Assembly: GCA_029974985.1 (NCBI GenBank)
Contig: JARKQC010000227.1
Coordinates: 65,460-129,459 of the forward strand
Source: Bacteroidota bacterium
Lineage (GTDB): Bacteria; Bacteroidota; Ignavibacteria; Kapaibacteriales; UBA2268
Direction: 5' to 3'
Length of the DNA: 64,000 bases
The notes under the pieces are model-generated. The model did not search any database, was not told the DNA's origin, and worked only from the letters and a program-made list of their open reading frames with translations. Made by a program: the position numbers and the translations under genes. Below are positions 8,707 through 17,130 of this stretch, piece after piece (position 1 is the stretch's first letter; each line of letters begins with the position of its first letter).

Positions 8707-9273
8707 ATGAGTAAAAATTTGAAAAATATTAGTGATGAAGAACTTTATCATATCCTAAAAAGCGATAAAAATAACGCTCGATTAGCATTTGATGAAATCT
8801 ACACAAGATATTCGCAATTAATTTATACTTTTTGTAGAAAATATTTGAATACTCGAGATATTACTGATGATATGTTTCAAGAAGTTTTTACTAAACTTTA
8901 TTTAGCAGCTAAAGAAGATACTGAAATTAATAATATTGGAGGTTATCTATTTGTTACTGCAAGGAATTTATGTTTAAACGAAAACCAAAAAAAAACTAAT
9001 TCATCTATTACCTATGATAATCTTGATTTTAATTATAATAATAACAATATGGAATATACTGAATTGCAAAAAATTATTGATATTGCCATAAATTCTTTAC
9101 CCGATCAATTTAAAGAGGTTATCATAATGAAGGAATATTTAGATATGACTTACGAAGAAATCGCACAAGTTATTGGTCAGAATAAAAATAATGCAAGGAT
9201 TCGAATTTTTAGAGCTAAAGAAAAATTAAGGGAAATTTTACAACCTATTTTGAACGATTATCAACAAAAATAA
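8707..9273 (+). CDS. ECF-type sigma-70 family RNA polymerase sigma factor
   Basis: The 188-residue protein contains sigma region 2 (about residues 27-95, with ARLAFDEIYTRYSQLIY and the region 2.2 helix DDMFQEVFTKLY) and region 4 (about 125-180, with LPDQFKEVIIMKEYLDMTYEEIAQVIG as the helix-turn-helix). Region 3 is absent, as expected for extracytoplasmic-function sigma factors. It is followed after 26 bases by a gene for a membrane protein with an anti-sigma-like N-terminus, the usual sigma/anti-sigma pairing. Auto-regulation is likely but no promoter motif could be assigned in the AT-rich upstream gap. Confidence 0.92.
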   Translation: MSKNLKNISDEELYHILKSDKNNARLAFDEIYTRYSQLIYTFCRKYLNTRDITDDMFQEVFTKLYLAAKEDTEINNIGGYLFVTARNLCLNENQKKTNSSITYDNLDFNYNNNNMEYTELQKIIDIAINSLPDQFKEVIIMKEYLDMTYEEIAQVIGQNKNNARIRIFRAKEKLREILQPILNDYQQK

Positions 9274-9299
9274 ATATGAAAAAAATATATAAATAATAA

Positions 9300-10589
9300 A
9301 TGGTAAATAAAATGTATTTAGAAAACGAATTTATGAACTCAAGAGAGCAGTTAGTTGCCTTCCTCGACGGGGAATTACCCGCAGAAGATACCTCCACGCT
9401 CTTTTATGAGTTAGCCAATAATCCAGAACTACAGGAAGAAATGAGGCAGTATGTTCTTCTTCGAAATACTCTTCGTAACTCACAATTAAAAGCTCCCGAC
9501 GCTTTGCGAATCAATATTTTAAAAAATACTGGTTTGTATAAAAGCCCTTTAACATCTTTTTTTGATAGTAGTGCCAAAATTGCTACTATGCTCTTGGCTC
9601 TATTTTTTAATAAGACTACTTTTTCTGTAATTCTTGTAATGCTTTTAGGTGCAACAACTTTCTTTATGTTAAATAATAATGAAAATCCTAATTCTATTAT
9701 TTCTAAATCAAATAATGGAAAATCTGAAATTGTAAATAATTCAAAAATTCCAATTAGTAGCTCTGCTATTATTAATGAAAATAATAATATTGTTGATAAT
9801 AATAAATCGAATTTATTTACAGATCATAGTTCTGACAAAAATACAAAGCCTTATATTAGTAAAAATTCTAATAATCGTTTGAATAATATTAGTTCGAATT
9901 TACAAAATTCAAATATTAGTTCGGATTTATCTAATAATGGAGATTTAGATAATAATATGAATAATAATATAATTCATATTATTGATAATGCGAGTTTTAT
10001 AAATCAAAATTATTTCTTACTTAGTAAGGATAATAAAGTTAAATTTCTAAAAATCAATTATGTAGATAATGATATTTTTTCTGATATAATGAAAAACGCA
10101 GAAATTAGAATTAAAAAGTATTCTTTGATGTCGTCGAATGATTTTCAATTAAAAAATGAGAATAATCCTATTATAAACGATATTAGTATCGAATTAAAAT
10201 ATAATTTTGATTCAAAAAATTCTCTTGGAATTGTTTATGGATTAGAAAATTTCAGAATGATTTTTGATAAAGATATTGACGGAGTGATTTTCCGTTATAA
10301 TCAAAGTTGGGATGCTTCGTGGCTCGCTCTAAACTATCATTATAGTTTAGGCGATTTGCTAAATACGGGTATTATTTCAGAAATCAATTTATTAGCAGGT
10401 GCTACAACCGTAGGTCCATTATTTAGAGCAGGTTTAGGATTAAATTATTATATTAATGATAATTTATATATTAATACGGGATTTGAATCAGCTCTATTAG
10501 TTTTCAAAGAAAGCCAAGCAAATAATAATTCTAAATGGTTTTCATTAAATAAATATGGTTGGAATATAGGTTTTGGAGTGGGTTTCTAA
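9300..10589 (+). CDS. Anti-sigma-like membrane protein with a C-terminal outer-membrane beta-barrel-like domain
   Basis: The 429-residue protein has four parts. Residues 12-78 (MNSREQLVAFLDGELPAEDT onward) form a helical cytoplasmic head like those of anti-sigma factors in Bacteroidota. One membrane helix follows at about 107-124. Residues 126-232 are an Asn/Ser-rich linker. Residues 250-429 alternate hydrophobic and polar residues in strand pairs with turns such as 'NYYINDNLYINTGFESAL', and the chain ends in Phe (GFGVGF), as outer-membrane barrels do. It would hold the sigma factor at the inner membrane and respond to an envelope signal. There is no zinc-binding HxxxCxxC motif. The start could be Met5 or Met12. 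It overlaps nothing; the lipoprotein gene starts 2 bases after its stop. Confidence 0.65.
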   Translation: MVNKMYLENEFMNSREQLVAFLDGELPAEDTSTLFYELANNPELQEEMRQYVLLRNTLRNSQLKAPDALRINILKNTGLYKSPLTSFFDSSAKIATMLLALFFNKTTFSVILVMLLGATTFFMLNNNENPNSIISKSNNGKSEIVNNSKIPISSSAIINENNNIVDNNKSNLFTDHSSDKNTKPYISKNSNNRLNNISSNLQNSNISSDLSNNGDLDNNMNNNIIHIIDNASFINQNYFLLSKDNKVKFLKINYVDNDIFSDIMKNAEIRIKKYSLMSSNDFQLKNENNPIINDISIELKYNFDSKNSLGIVYGLENFRMIFDKDIDGVIFRYNQSWDASWLALNYHYSLGDLLNTGIISEINLLAGATTVGPLFRAGLGLNYYINDNLYINTGFESALLVFKESQANNNSKWFSLNKYGWNIGFGVGF

Positions 10590-10591
10590 TT

Positions 10592-11353
10592 ATGAAAACA
10601 ATGATTTACATATTTTTTATAATTTTATTCATTGTAAATAATGCCTGCCAAGATCCATCTTCTTTAGATGCAAATCGTGAAATTTCAGTTGTTTACGACC
10701 CTAATGATTTGCCAGCAGAATTTTTAATTAATCCCCAAGAAATAGATTTCGGCATAGTCCACCCAAATAAATCAATAAGCAAAGAATTTAGAATTAATAA
10801 TATTACAAATCATATTATAACAATCGAAAAAATGCAGGCAAAAAACTTCTATCAGAATTATTCATTTAGCTCTTTTGTACCTTTTTCAATCGAAAAAAAA
10901 GGTAATACAAATGATAATCTTAATGTGATAGTTTCGTTTAAATCTGATTTATCAGGCAATTTCGATGATAAAATTGATTGGGGAAATTACAAAAATCCTA
11001 TTACTAATCTTAAAGTAAAAGTTGCATCGGTTTGGGCTGATGATATAAATTTTGAAACTACAAAGGTTGGTAATTTTGATTTAAAATTTTTGAAAATTAA
11101 TAATTCATCAAATTTTGTTGCAACAATTGATGAATTTAATATAGTTGATAATGATAATGTGATATTAATCGAGCCAGCTGTTGAATTGCCTTTAACAATT
11201 CCCCCGAATTCGAGTTCGCAGGATATTATTATTACATTTTATCCCAAATCAGCCAAAACATTTAATCCTTACATTAATATTAAAGCAAGTTATTCAAGTG
11301 GGGATAATTACACTGATGAAACTATATCTTTATATGGTCGTGGTATTTATTAA
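10592..11353 (+). CDS. Lipoprotein with choice-of-anchor / Ig-like domains
   Basis: The reading frame extends upstream to 10559, but ATG 10592 gives a proper signal peptide, MKTMIYIFFIILFIVNNAC, with the lipidated Cys in NNAC, so that start is preferred (253 residues). The mature part has repeated beta-sandwich features: 'PQEIDFGIVHPNKSISKEFRINN' is the typical opening of choice-of-anchor D / ASPM-SPD-2-Hydin-like domains. It lies directly after the anti-sigma/barrel gene and is probably the third gene of the sigma operon. A role in sensing or in binding the barrel domain is conceivable, but nothing in the sequence proves it. Confidence 0.7.
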   Translation: MKTMIYIFFIILFIVNNACQDPSSLDANREISVVYDPNDLPAEFLINPQEIDFGIVHPNKSISKEFRINNITNHIITIEKMQAKNFYQNYSFSSFVPFSIEKKGNTNDNLNVIVSFKSDLSGNFDDKIDWGNYKNPITNLKVKVASVWADDINFETTKVGNFDLKFLKINNSSNFVATIDEFNIVDNDNVILIEPAVELPLTIPPNSSSQDIIITFYPKSAKTFNPYINIKASYSSGDNYTDETISLYGRGIY

Positions 11354-11388
11354 AAGCTATGTAGATGTATTTCGTTGGATATGAGGTA

Positions 11389-11423
11389 GAGGCAGTTTTC
11401 ACAAAAAACTGCTTCTTTTTTTT
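11389..11423 (+). terminator. Rho-independent terminator of the sigma/anti-sigma operon
   Basis: GAGGCAGTTTT at 11389-11399 pairs with AAAACTGCTTC ending at 11415, with one G-U pair, followed by a run of nine T residues. It lies 35 bases beyond the lipoprotein stop codon. Confidence 0.75.
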
Positions 11424-11835
11424 AATTAATCTTGCCTCTATAAAAATCACAACCTTGTTGGCGAAAAATTTGCTCAAATGAAAATGACAATATATATGAG
11501 TCGCAGTATAAAAAAAAGCCCAAATAAAAGCCATCTACTAATTTTTCCAAGACTTCTATACGGTTGAGTATATATATACTATCTGCACCTTGCTCTGCTA
11601 ATAGCCTACAAAATATAAATTCTCTATCAAAATTCTCAAAATATAAACTTGTATCAATATTTTGCAATCTATTGAACTCATCTTCGCTGCTTGCTCGCTC
11701 CATAAAATAATTCAAAGTCTCTTTACTATAATTCCTTGTATCTTTTTCTAAAACTGGAAATTCTTTAAAATCGCGATACATTGATGCTAATTGCTCCTCC
11801 TCAGCAACAAGTACAATTAATACATCAGCATCAGG
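11422..11835 (-). pseudogene. 3' remnant of an unrecognised gene, cut at its start by an inverted-repeat element
   Basis: The open frame on this strand runs from a TTG at 11889 to 11422, but its first 18 codons lie inside the 148-bp inverted-repeat element described separately. The native sequence appears to begin around 'PDADVLIVLVAEEEQ' and continues for about 137 residues with charged, helical character (e.g. 'YRDFKEFPVLEKDTRNYSKE', 'RLLAEQGADSIYILNRIEVL'). No ATG is present until well inside the protein. The family is not recognised. The simplest reading is that the element inserted into, or replaced the front of, a gene for a cytoplasmic protein, leaving a fragment. Confidence 0.5.
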
Positions 11836-11982
11836 AGCTTGTCTCAAAAGTATTAAAAATCGTATAAAACAGGAAAAAAGATCTATCAAAAATGATGTAC
11901 TTGATTTAAAAAACTCAATGTAGGCGATTTATTAAGGTCTTTTTTTGAAAGAATTTTCTAAAAATACTTTTGAGACAGCCTC
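11835..11982. mobile_element. 148-bp element with 20-bp terminal inverted repeats (MITE-like or IS remnant)
   Basis: The left end GAGCTTGTCTCAAAAGTATT (11835-11854) and the reverse complement of the right end (11963-11982), GAGGCTGTCTCAAAAGTATT, agree at 18 of 20 positions, pointing inward as in insertion sequences. 'GAGGCTGTCTCAAAA' resembles the ends of several transposase-encoding IS families. The interior is too short for a transposase and has no significant open frame, so it is a non-autonomous derivative or the two fused ends of a deleted IS. No clear target-site duplication is visible next to the ends. Confidence 0.6.
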
Positions 11983-12007
11983 TTGAATTTTTTTTATTTT
12001 TATAATA

Positions 12008-12349
12008 TTAATCTACTTTGCAGCATTTTCTTAAACGTTTATATGCTCTACTATCTTTTTTTACGTCGTCGGCGTCATAACCAGCTTTAGAAATAGCTTT
12101 TTTAATTTCATCAATATTTGTTTTTTGAGAATCATATTCGACAGTAACAATTTTTGAATCAACATCGAGATTAGATGTTTTTACACCACTAACTTTCTGT
12201 AAAGCTCCTTCGATAGTTTCTTTACAATGTTCACAAACGGCAGAAGTCTTAATTTCAACTTTTTTTAAATTATCAATTTCTTCTGAAAAAATATTACTTT
12301 TAAAAGTAAAAGTAAATGCAAACAATAAAACTAAAAATATCCTAAACAT
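12008..12349 (-). CDS. Secreted heavy-metal-associated (HMA) domain protein
   Basis: The 113-residue protein has a signal peptide (MFRIFLVLLFAFTFTF...) and a single ferredoxin-like HMA domain with the metal-binding CxxC as AVCEHCKETI at residues about 37-46, followed by the strand 'VSGVKTSNLDVDSKIVTVEYD' typical of copper or mercury chaperones. A further Cys-Cys (RKCCKVD) at the C-terminus could also bind metal. It lies 30 bases downstream of the TonB-dependent receptor on the same strand, so it is probably the periplasmic metal carrier of that operon. Copper is the most likely metal by family, but zinc or mercury cannot be excluded. Confidence 0.88.
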   Translation of the reverse strand: MFRIFLVLLFAFTFTFKSNIFSEEIDNLKKVEIKTSAVCEHCKETIEGALQKVSGVKTSNLDVDSKIVTVEYDSQKTNIDEIKKAISKAGYDADDVKKDSRAYKRLRKCCKVD

Positions 12350-12379
12350 ATTATATTCCTTTTTTAAAAATTAAAATCA

Positions 12380-14707
12380 TTATTTAATATTATATCTAAC
12401 ACCAAGATAAATTTTTCTACCAATAATTGGCCCCCAAATCATAGAACTATCAAAATAGTTTCCATAAGGGTCATTATATGCAATTATTGGATTTGTCTGA
12501 ACAAAATCGAGTAAATTTTCACCACCAATATAAATTTCAAAATTATCAATTTTCTTGGTAATATTTGCGTGCAACATATAGAAAGCATCAAATTTTGTTG
12601 GCATTTGATATTGAATAGGATTTTTATCAGTATTTGGAATACGTCCACTACCGTTATATTCGACTGTAAAATCAAATATCCAATCTCTATCAGAAGTATT
12701 AAAAGCAAGATTTAAAAATCCTTTATGAAAGCTTTGAAAGGGTTTATCGAGCAATTCGCCATTTATAGTCATTTTCACTTCATTATATCTATATGCAGTT
12801 GTAAGAGTGAAATTACTATTTACCTCAGCAATTAAATCAAATTGCAAACTATTTGAATATGATTTCCCATCAAGATTATAGAAATAAATATGTTGCGAAT
12901 TTCTATCCATATCAACAATTAGTTGATTTGAGAAATTAGTATTATAAAAATCAGTATTAAAAGTAAAAAAGATATCAGCAATTTCAAAATCAGTAGTAAA
13001 CGTAGCACCGAAAGATGTCGCTTCTTCTCTACGAATATCATCATTTAATACAATTTGTCTCGAGCTTGCTAATACATAAGAATTTTCTGCAATTGCATAA
13101 GGCGTGCGCGTGCCTTTACCTGCTGATAATCTTATAGTAAATAAATCATCGGCACTATATTTAATATTAAGTCTTGGCGTTAAAAAATTACCATAAATAT
13201 TATGATTATCTAATCTTAATCCACCAGTAAATACAAAATTCTTTAATCCAAGAAATGAATATTCAGCAAATATTCCGGGTATAATTTCATTAATTTGCTG
13301 ACCAGACATATTTAGATATTGAAAGTAATTATCATATTGTAAGCTAATACCAGTGGTTAGTTTATGCAATAATTCTGGCTCTATATGAACGTGTTCGTGG
13401 TCTTTACTATCTTCATTATGCTCTTCGCCATCATGATGTTCGTGGTCTTCACTATCTTCATGATGCTCTTCGCCATCGTGATTATGGTGATGTCCATCAC
13501 CTTCGGACATAAAATTCTTTGCATATAAAAAGTTAGCATAAAATGAATTTTGCTGTGCATCGAAAATATTTTTACCATAAAACGAATTTTGTTTGTGGTG
13601 AGTAAAGCTAAGAATTGTTCCAATACTTGATTCATCGTCAATAATAAACCCATTTTTTGTAGATAAATTTATTCTCGTTGTTTTAATATCCATACCATAG
13701 AAATTTTTATTATTATCAAATAAAAATTCTTTTTGCCCTGCTTTTCTATCCTCATAAACAGCATTTACAAAGGTTACAGATTCATGAGTTTCACCTTGAT
13801 ATTTCCACCTATTCATAAAATTTAATTGAGAAGATTCGGGATGGTCTATAAATCCATCATTATTCAAATCGTGATACATCTGGTGAGTACTTGCGTGCAA
13901 CAACATCATTGTACTTAGTTTAGAATCTAATTGATAAGAACCATAAGTATTTCCTTCTACTCTTCCGAGATGGTCGCCGTAAAAGTTTAAATGTGTTGGA
14001 TTCATATCTTCTGGTTTTTTAAATTCGATATTTATTTGTCCAGTAATTGATTCGAATCCATTTACAACTGATGATGTACCTTTTGATATAGAAATTGATT
14101 CCATCCAGGGTCCGGGTATATATCCTAATCCAAATGAAGTGGCAAGACCGCGCATAGTTGGAACATTTTCTGCTTGTAGCTGTGTATAAGTACCCTTTAA
14201 TCCTAATAACTTAATTTGTCTTGCACCCGACATTGCATCGGAATATTCTACTTCGGCTGCCGCATTAGTTACAAAGCTTTCAGCAAGATTACAGCAAGCC
14301 GCTTTTTGTAATCCTTTGCCAGTGATAACAACCTGATTATCAATAGCAGATTTTGATATTAACTGTTGAGGCGCTTCTGCAACAACTTTTATTTCCTCAG
14401 TTGTTAAGTTTGGTAAAAGTTTGATATTGAGTTTTGTTGAAAAATCTTTTACAACAAGTGTATCGGTTTTATAGCCAACATAGCTTATTAGTAAAGTGTT
14501 ATTATTTTTTATCGTTTGAATAGAAAATTCGCCATTTTTATCAGTTAGTACGCCAACTTTTGTATCTTTCCATACAACACTTGCCTTAGCCAAAGGCGTT
14601 TGCTTTCTATTATCGTCAATGCCGATAACTTTTCCAGTAACCTTATCAGAAGCAAAAAGTTGATATGAATTTATTAATATTAAAAATATAAAAAAAACTT
14701 TTTTCAT
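12380..14707 (-). CDS. TonB-dependent outer-membrane receptor with His-rich extracellular loop (metal uptake)
   Basis: The frame opens at 14731, but the ATG at 14707 gives a clean signal peptide (MKKVFFIFLILINSYQLFAS) and is preferred (775 residues). After it comes a carboxypeptidase-regulatory-like beta domain (about 25-105; 'GKVIGIDDNRKQ', 'NTLLISYVGYKTD'), then the plug ('QVVITGKGLQKAACCNLAESF', 'LKGTYTQLQAENVPTM', 'SISKGTSSVVNGFESITGQ') and a 22-strand barrel ending 'GVRYNIK'. A loop at about residues 405-440 is a run of His, Asp and Glu made of two 15-residue repeats (HDGEEHxEDSxDHEH), encoded by a 45-bp tandem repeat near 13393-13482. It is the central gene of a putative copper/zinc operon. 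Confidence 0.93.
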   Translation of the reverse strand: MKKVFFIFLILINSYQLFASDKVTGKVIGIDDNRKQTPLAKASVVWKDTKVGVLTDKNGEFSIQTIKNNNTLLISYVGYKTDTLVVKDFSTKLNIKLLPNLTTEEIKVVAEAPQQLISKSAIDNQVVITGKGLQKAACCNLAESFVTNAAAEVEYSDAMSGARQIKLLGLKGTYTQLQAENVPTMRGLATSFGLGYIPGPWMESISISKGTSSVVNGFESITGQINIEFKKPEDMNPTHLNFYGDHLGRVEGNTYGSYQLDSKLSTMMLLHASTHQMYHDLNNDGFIDHPESSQLNFMNRWKYQGETHESVTFVNAVYEDRKAGQKEFLFDNNKNFYGMDIKTTRINLSTKNGFIIDDESSIGTILSFTHHKQNSFYGKNIFDAQQNSFYANFLYAKNFMSEGDGHHHNHDGEEHHEDSEDHEHHDGEEHNEDSKDHEHVHIEPELLHKLTTGISLQYDNYFQYLNMSGQQINEIIPGIFAEYSFLGLKNFVFTGGLRLDNHNIYGNFLTPRLNIKYSADDLFTIRLSAGKGTRTPYAIAENSYVLASSRQIVLNDDIRREEATSFGATFTTDFEIADIFFTFNTDFYNTNFSNQLIVDMDRNSQHIYFYNLDGKSYSNSLQFDLIAEVNSNFTLTTAYRYNEVKMTINGELLDKPFQSFHKGFLNLAFNTSDRDWIFDFTVEYNGSGRIPNTDKNPIQYQMPTKFDAFYMLHANITKKIDNFEIYIGGENLLDFVQTNPIIAYNDPYGNYFDSSMIWGPIIGRKIYLGVRYNIK
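13393..13482 (-). repeat. Two-copy 45-bp tandem repeat encoding a His/Asp/Glu-rich loop
   Basis: The motif beginning GTTCGTGGTCTT is seen at 13393 and again at 13438, and the sequence between keeps the same order (ACTATCTTCAT, ATGCTCTTCGCCATC) in both copies with a few substitutions. Each copy encodes 15 residues of the pattern HDGEEHxEDSxDHEH in the TonB-dependent receptor. The in-frame unit length suggests expansion by slippage or unequal crossover under selection for metal binding. Confidence 0.8.
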
Positions 14708-14855
14708 TATTATCTTCCAGAAATTATTCAATTAAAGAAATTGTGAATTATTAAAATAAATCAAATTGTTAATATAAGTATATTGATTGAACATTACTTA
14801 ATTATTAATATTAATAAATAATATATTAATAATTATAAATCATTTTACGATTATT

Positions 14856-15389
14856 TTATATAATAGGATTTATATCGGAAGAGTTGTCGGAGCGACTAAA
14901 TAAATTGGATACTTTGAGAATATACACAATAATATTATCGGGTATTTGTATTTTCTCTTTTAAAAAAGGGTTAATTATATTAATTTTTGAAATATCTAAG
15001 GTTTCAAACGATGTTTTCAAAAAAATGTAATTGATAGAAATAATTTTAATCAAATCATTAGATATAGAGTAAATAAACAAATCATTTAGAGCAATACTTA
15101 ATAATTCATCTTTACAACAATTAATATTATTCAAATATTGAAAATTAGAATTACTATATATTTCTTTGTGTAAATTATTATTTGAGTGCTTATCTACATA
15201 GCAACAAGTAAATTTTTTATGTTCGTTATGATTATTAATTTCGCAAGCACAATTAGGAGTATCAATTAATTGATATGTTTTTTGCCCTGTTTTGCCACAA
15301 GTATGATAATGTAGTTGAATGCCAATGCTTAATAAAAGCATCAGCAATATTAAATTAAAAGATAATATTTTCTTTACATATTCAATCAT
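14856..15389 (-). CDS. HYC_CC_PP-like secreted/membrane protein of a metal operon
   Basis: The 177-residue protein has one N-terminal hydrophobic segment (residues 9-25) directly followed by LHYHTCG, then CACE, FTCCYV and NCCKDE motifs. An H-Y-x-C near the N-terminus, a Cys-Cys pair and a position next to a TonB receptor and an HMA protein are the known traits of the HYC_CC_PP family in Bacteroidota. Eight or so Cys and several His residues suggest periplasmic metal or redox chemistry, but its biochemical function is unknown. It precedes the receptor gene by 148 bases on the same strand and probably starts the operon. No C-terminal Pro-Pro was seen, so family assignment is moderate. Confidence 0.6.
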   Translation of the reverse strand: MIEYVKKILSFNLILLMLLLSIGIQLHYHTCGKTGQKTYQLIDTPNCACEINNHNEHKKFTCCYVDKHSNNNLHKEIYSNSNFQYLNNINCCKDELLSIALNDLFIYSISNDLIKIISINYIFLKTSFETLDISKINIINPFLKEKIQIPDNIIVYILKVSNLFSRSDNSSDINPII

Positions 15390-15493
15390 ATTTTAAAATA
15401 CGAAATAATATTGATATTATTTTAATTATATATTCTATGGATTTCAAAAATTAATGTAATATTTAAAAAAATGCAAGGTATATAAACACAAAA

Positions 15494-15520
15494 AGAGTAA
15501 ATCATTTTCAGATTTACTCT
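15494..15520 (-). terminator. Rho-independent terminator downstream of rplY
   Basis: AGAGTAAATC (15494-15503) pairs perfectly with GATTTACTCT (15511-15520) around a 7-base loop; on the minus strand the stem is followed by a U-run. It lies just after the rplY stop codon and ends the prs-rplY unit. Confidence 0.75.
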
Positions 15521-15546
15521 AATTATATTAAAATAATTTTAAAGAA

Positions 15547-16122
15547 TTATTTTTTACCTTCTTGTTCGCTTACGCCGCCACGTGGTTTCGTAACTCTTGC
15601 AATTACTGTATCTGCGGGTAATTCAATTTCAAGATTTTCAGTATTGAGTTCTTTCAAATAAAGGATATTACCCATTTCGAGGTCAGAAATGTTTGCTTCG
15701 ATAGACTCAACCATATCATTTGGTAAACATTTAATCTTGATTTTATGAATTACTTGCATTAATTTACCACCTTGTCTCACTCCGATGGGCTGTCCAATTA
15801 ATTTAATTGGAATATCAACAGTAATTTTTTGATCAGCTTTAATGCCTTGAAGGTCAAAATGTACTAAATTATCAGTAACAGGGTCGAATTTTACATCTTT
15901 TAAAAAGCATAATTTATCATTTTCGCCTTCGATTTGTAAGTTTACTAATCTTGTCAGCGAAGTATAAACTATAGGTCTCAAAGAGAGAGGTTTAGCTTTT
16001 AAACTAATATTCTCATCACCGTGAGCATAATAAATACCGGGTACAAAACCAGCATTGCGAACATCTTTTGATGCTCTTTTGCCAGCATTGCGTCTTTCTG
16101 CTACTAATGTAATTTCTTTCAT
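15547..16122 (-). CDS. rplY: 50S ribosomal protein L25 (long CTC form)
   Basis: L25 binds 5S rRNA on the large ribosomal subunit. This 191-residue version has the N-terminal L25 domain (residues 1-90, with 'RNAGKRASKDVRNAGFVPGIYY' as the RNA-binding start and KDVKFDPVTDNLVHFDLQ) and the C-terminal TL5/CTC beta domain (about 95-180, with 'IPIKLIGQPIGVRQGG' and 'NILYLKEL'). This long form is usual outside enterobacteria. It lies 34 bases downstream of prs on the same strand, the common prs-rplY order. Confidence 0.96.
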   Translation of the reverse strand: MKEITLVAERRNAGKRASKDVRNAGFVPGIYYAHGDENISLKAKPLSLRPIVYTSLTRLVNLQIEGENDKLCFLKDVKFDPVTDNLVHFDLQGIKADQKITVDIPIKLIGQPIGVRQGGKLMQVIHKIKIKCLPNDMVESIEANISDLEMGNILYLKELNTENLEIELPADTVIARVTKPRGGVSEQEGKK

Positions 16123-16156
16123 AGCTATATAATCCTTACAACAAATTTAATTTGTA

Positions 16157-17095
16157 TTATCTTTCAATCTCAAAAAGTGAACTAATTGACCGATTATCGT
16201 GGGTTCTAATAATAGCCTCAGCTAACAACTCGGCAACACTAATGATTTCAATTTTTGCTGATGGTCTTTTTAATGGAATTGTGTCTGTAACAATAACTTT
16301 TTGTACAGCATCACAGGCTTCAATTTTTTCTAATGCACTTCCAGACAATACAGGATGAACAGTAACTCCAATAATATCTTTTGCTCCTTTATCTTTAAGA
16401 GCTTCTGCACATTTTACAAATGTAGTGCCAGTATCAATCATATCATCAACAACTAAAACATTTTTCCCATTTACATCTCCAATAATACTTGTTATTTCGG
16501 CAACATTGTGCTCGGGTCTTCTCTTATCCACAAGTATTAATTCGCCGTTAATTCGACGTGCATAACTGCGAGCAGTTTTAATCCCACCGACATCAGGCGA
16601 AGCAACTACTATATTTTCAAGACCTAACTTTTTTACTGCTTTAAGCAATACTGGCGATGCGTAAAGGTGATCTAAAGGTATATCAAAGAAACCTTGAATT
16701 TGTGATGAGTGCAAATCTATGGAAATTACTCTATCCGCACCTGCTCGTGTAATTAAATTTGCTATCAATCTTGCTGTAACAGATACACGAGGTTGGTCTT
16801 TTCTATCTTGGCGTGCATAGCCATAATAAGGGATAACTGCCGTTACTCGTTTTGCTGAAGCACGCTTTGCGGCGTCTATCAAAATAAGTAATTCCATTAA
16901 ATTATCAGAAGGGGCAAAGGTAGATTGAATCAAAAACAAATCTACACCTCTGACATTTTCCTCAAATTTTGCCCAAATTTCACCATCACTAAAATTACGA
17001 ATATTTGTACCCGTTAAAAATATACCGAGTGAATTTGCTACTTTATTAGCAAGCTCAATATTCGCTCTTCCTGATGCTATTTTAAAATCATGCAT
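16157..17095 (-). CDS. prs: Ribose-phosphate pyrophosphokinase (PRPP synthase)
   Basis: Prs makes 5-phosphoribosyl-1-pyrophosphate from ribose-5-phosphate and ATP for nucleotide, His and Trp synthesis. The 312-residue product shows all class I features: 'KIASGRANIELANKVA', 'FSDGEIWAKFEENVRG', the ATP loop RQDRKDQPRVSVTARL (with the RQDRK motif), the flexible loop, KRRPEHN, and the PRPP-binding VLVVDDMIDTGTT loop. It is preceded by tRNA-Gln and followed by rplY. The start ATG at 17095 gives the expected short N-terminus. Confidence 0.97.
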   Translation of the reverse strand: MHDFKIASGRANIELANKVANSLGIFLTGTNIRNFSDGEIWAKFEENVRGVDLFLIQSTFAPSDNLMELLILIDAAKRASAKRVTAVIPYYGYARQDRKDQPRVSVTARLIANLITRAGADRVISIDLHSSQIQGFFDIPLDHLYASPVLLKAVKKLGLENIVVASPDVGGIKTARSYARRINGELILVDKRRPEHNVAEITSIIGDVNGKNVLVVDDMIDTGTTFVKCAEALKDKGAKDIIGVTVHPVLSGSALEKIEACDAVQKVIVTDTIPLKRPSAKIEIISVAELLAEAIIRTHDNRSISSLFEIER

Positions 17096-17130
17096 TTGAG
17101 AAATTTCTTAAGATGTACCTTTAAAAAAAG

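Noticed and set aside
9671..9990. Asn-rich codon runs in the anti-sigma/barrel gene taken as a simple-sequence repeat or CRISPR-like array.
   Set aside because: They are an in-frame low-complexity linker (AAT-rich) with no regular unit or spacers.
11322..11534. A 70-residue minus-strand frame crossing the lipoprotein end and the terminator.
   Set aside because: It spans the operon terminator and overlaps better supported frames; no family features.
13393..13482. The 45-bp tandem repeat taken as a CRISPR or VNTR locus outside genes.
   Set aside because: It is in frame inside the TonB receptor and encodes a His-rich loop, with only two copies and no spacers.
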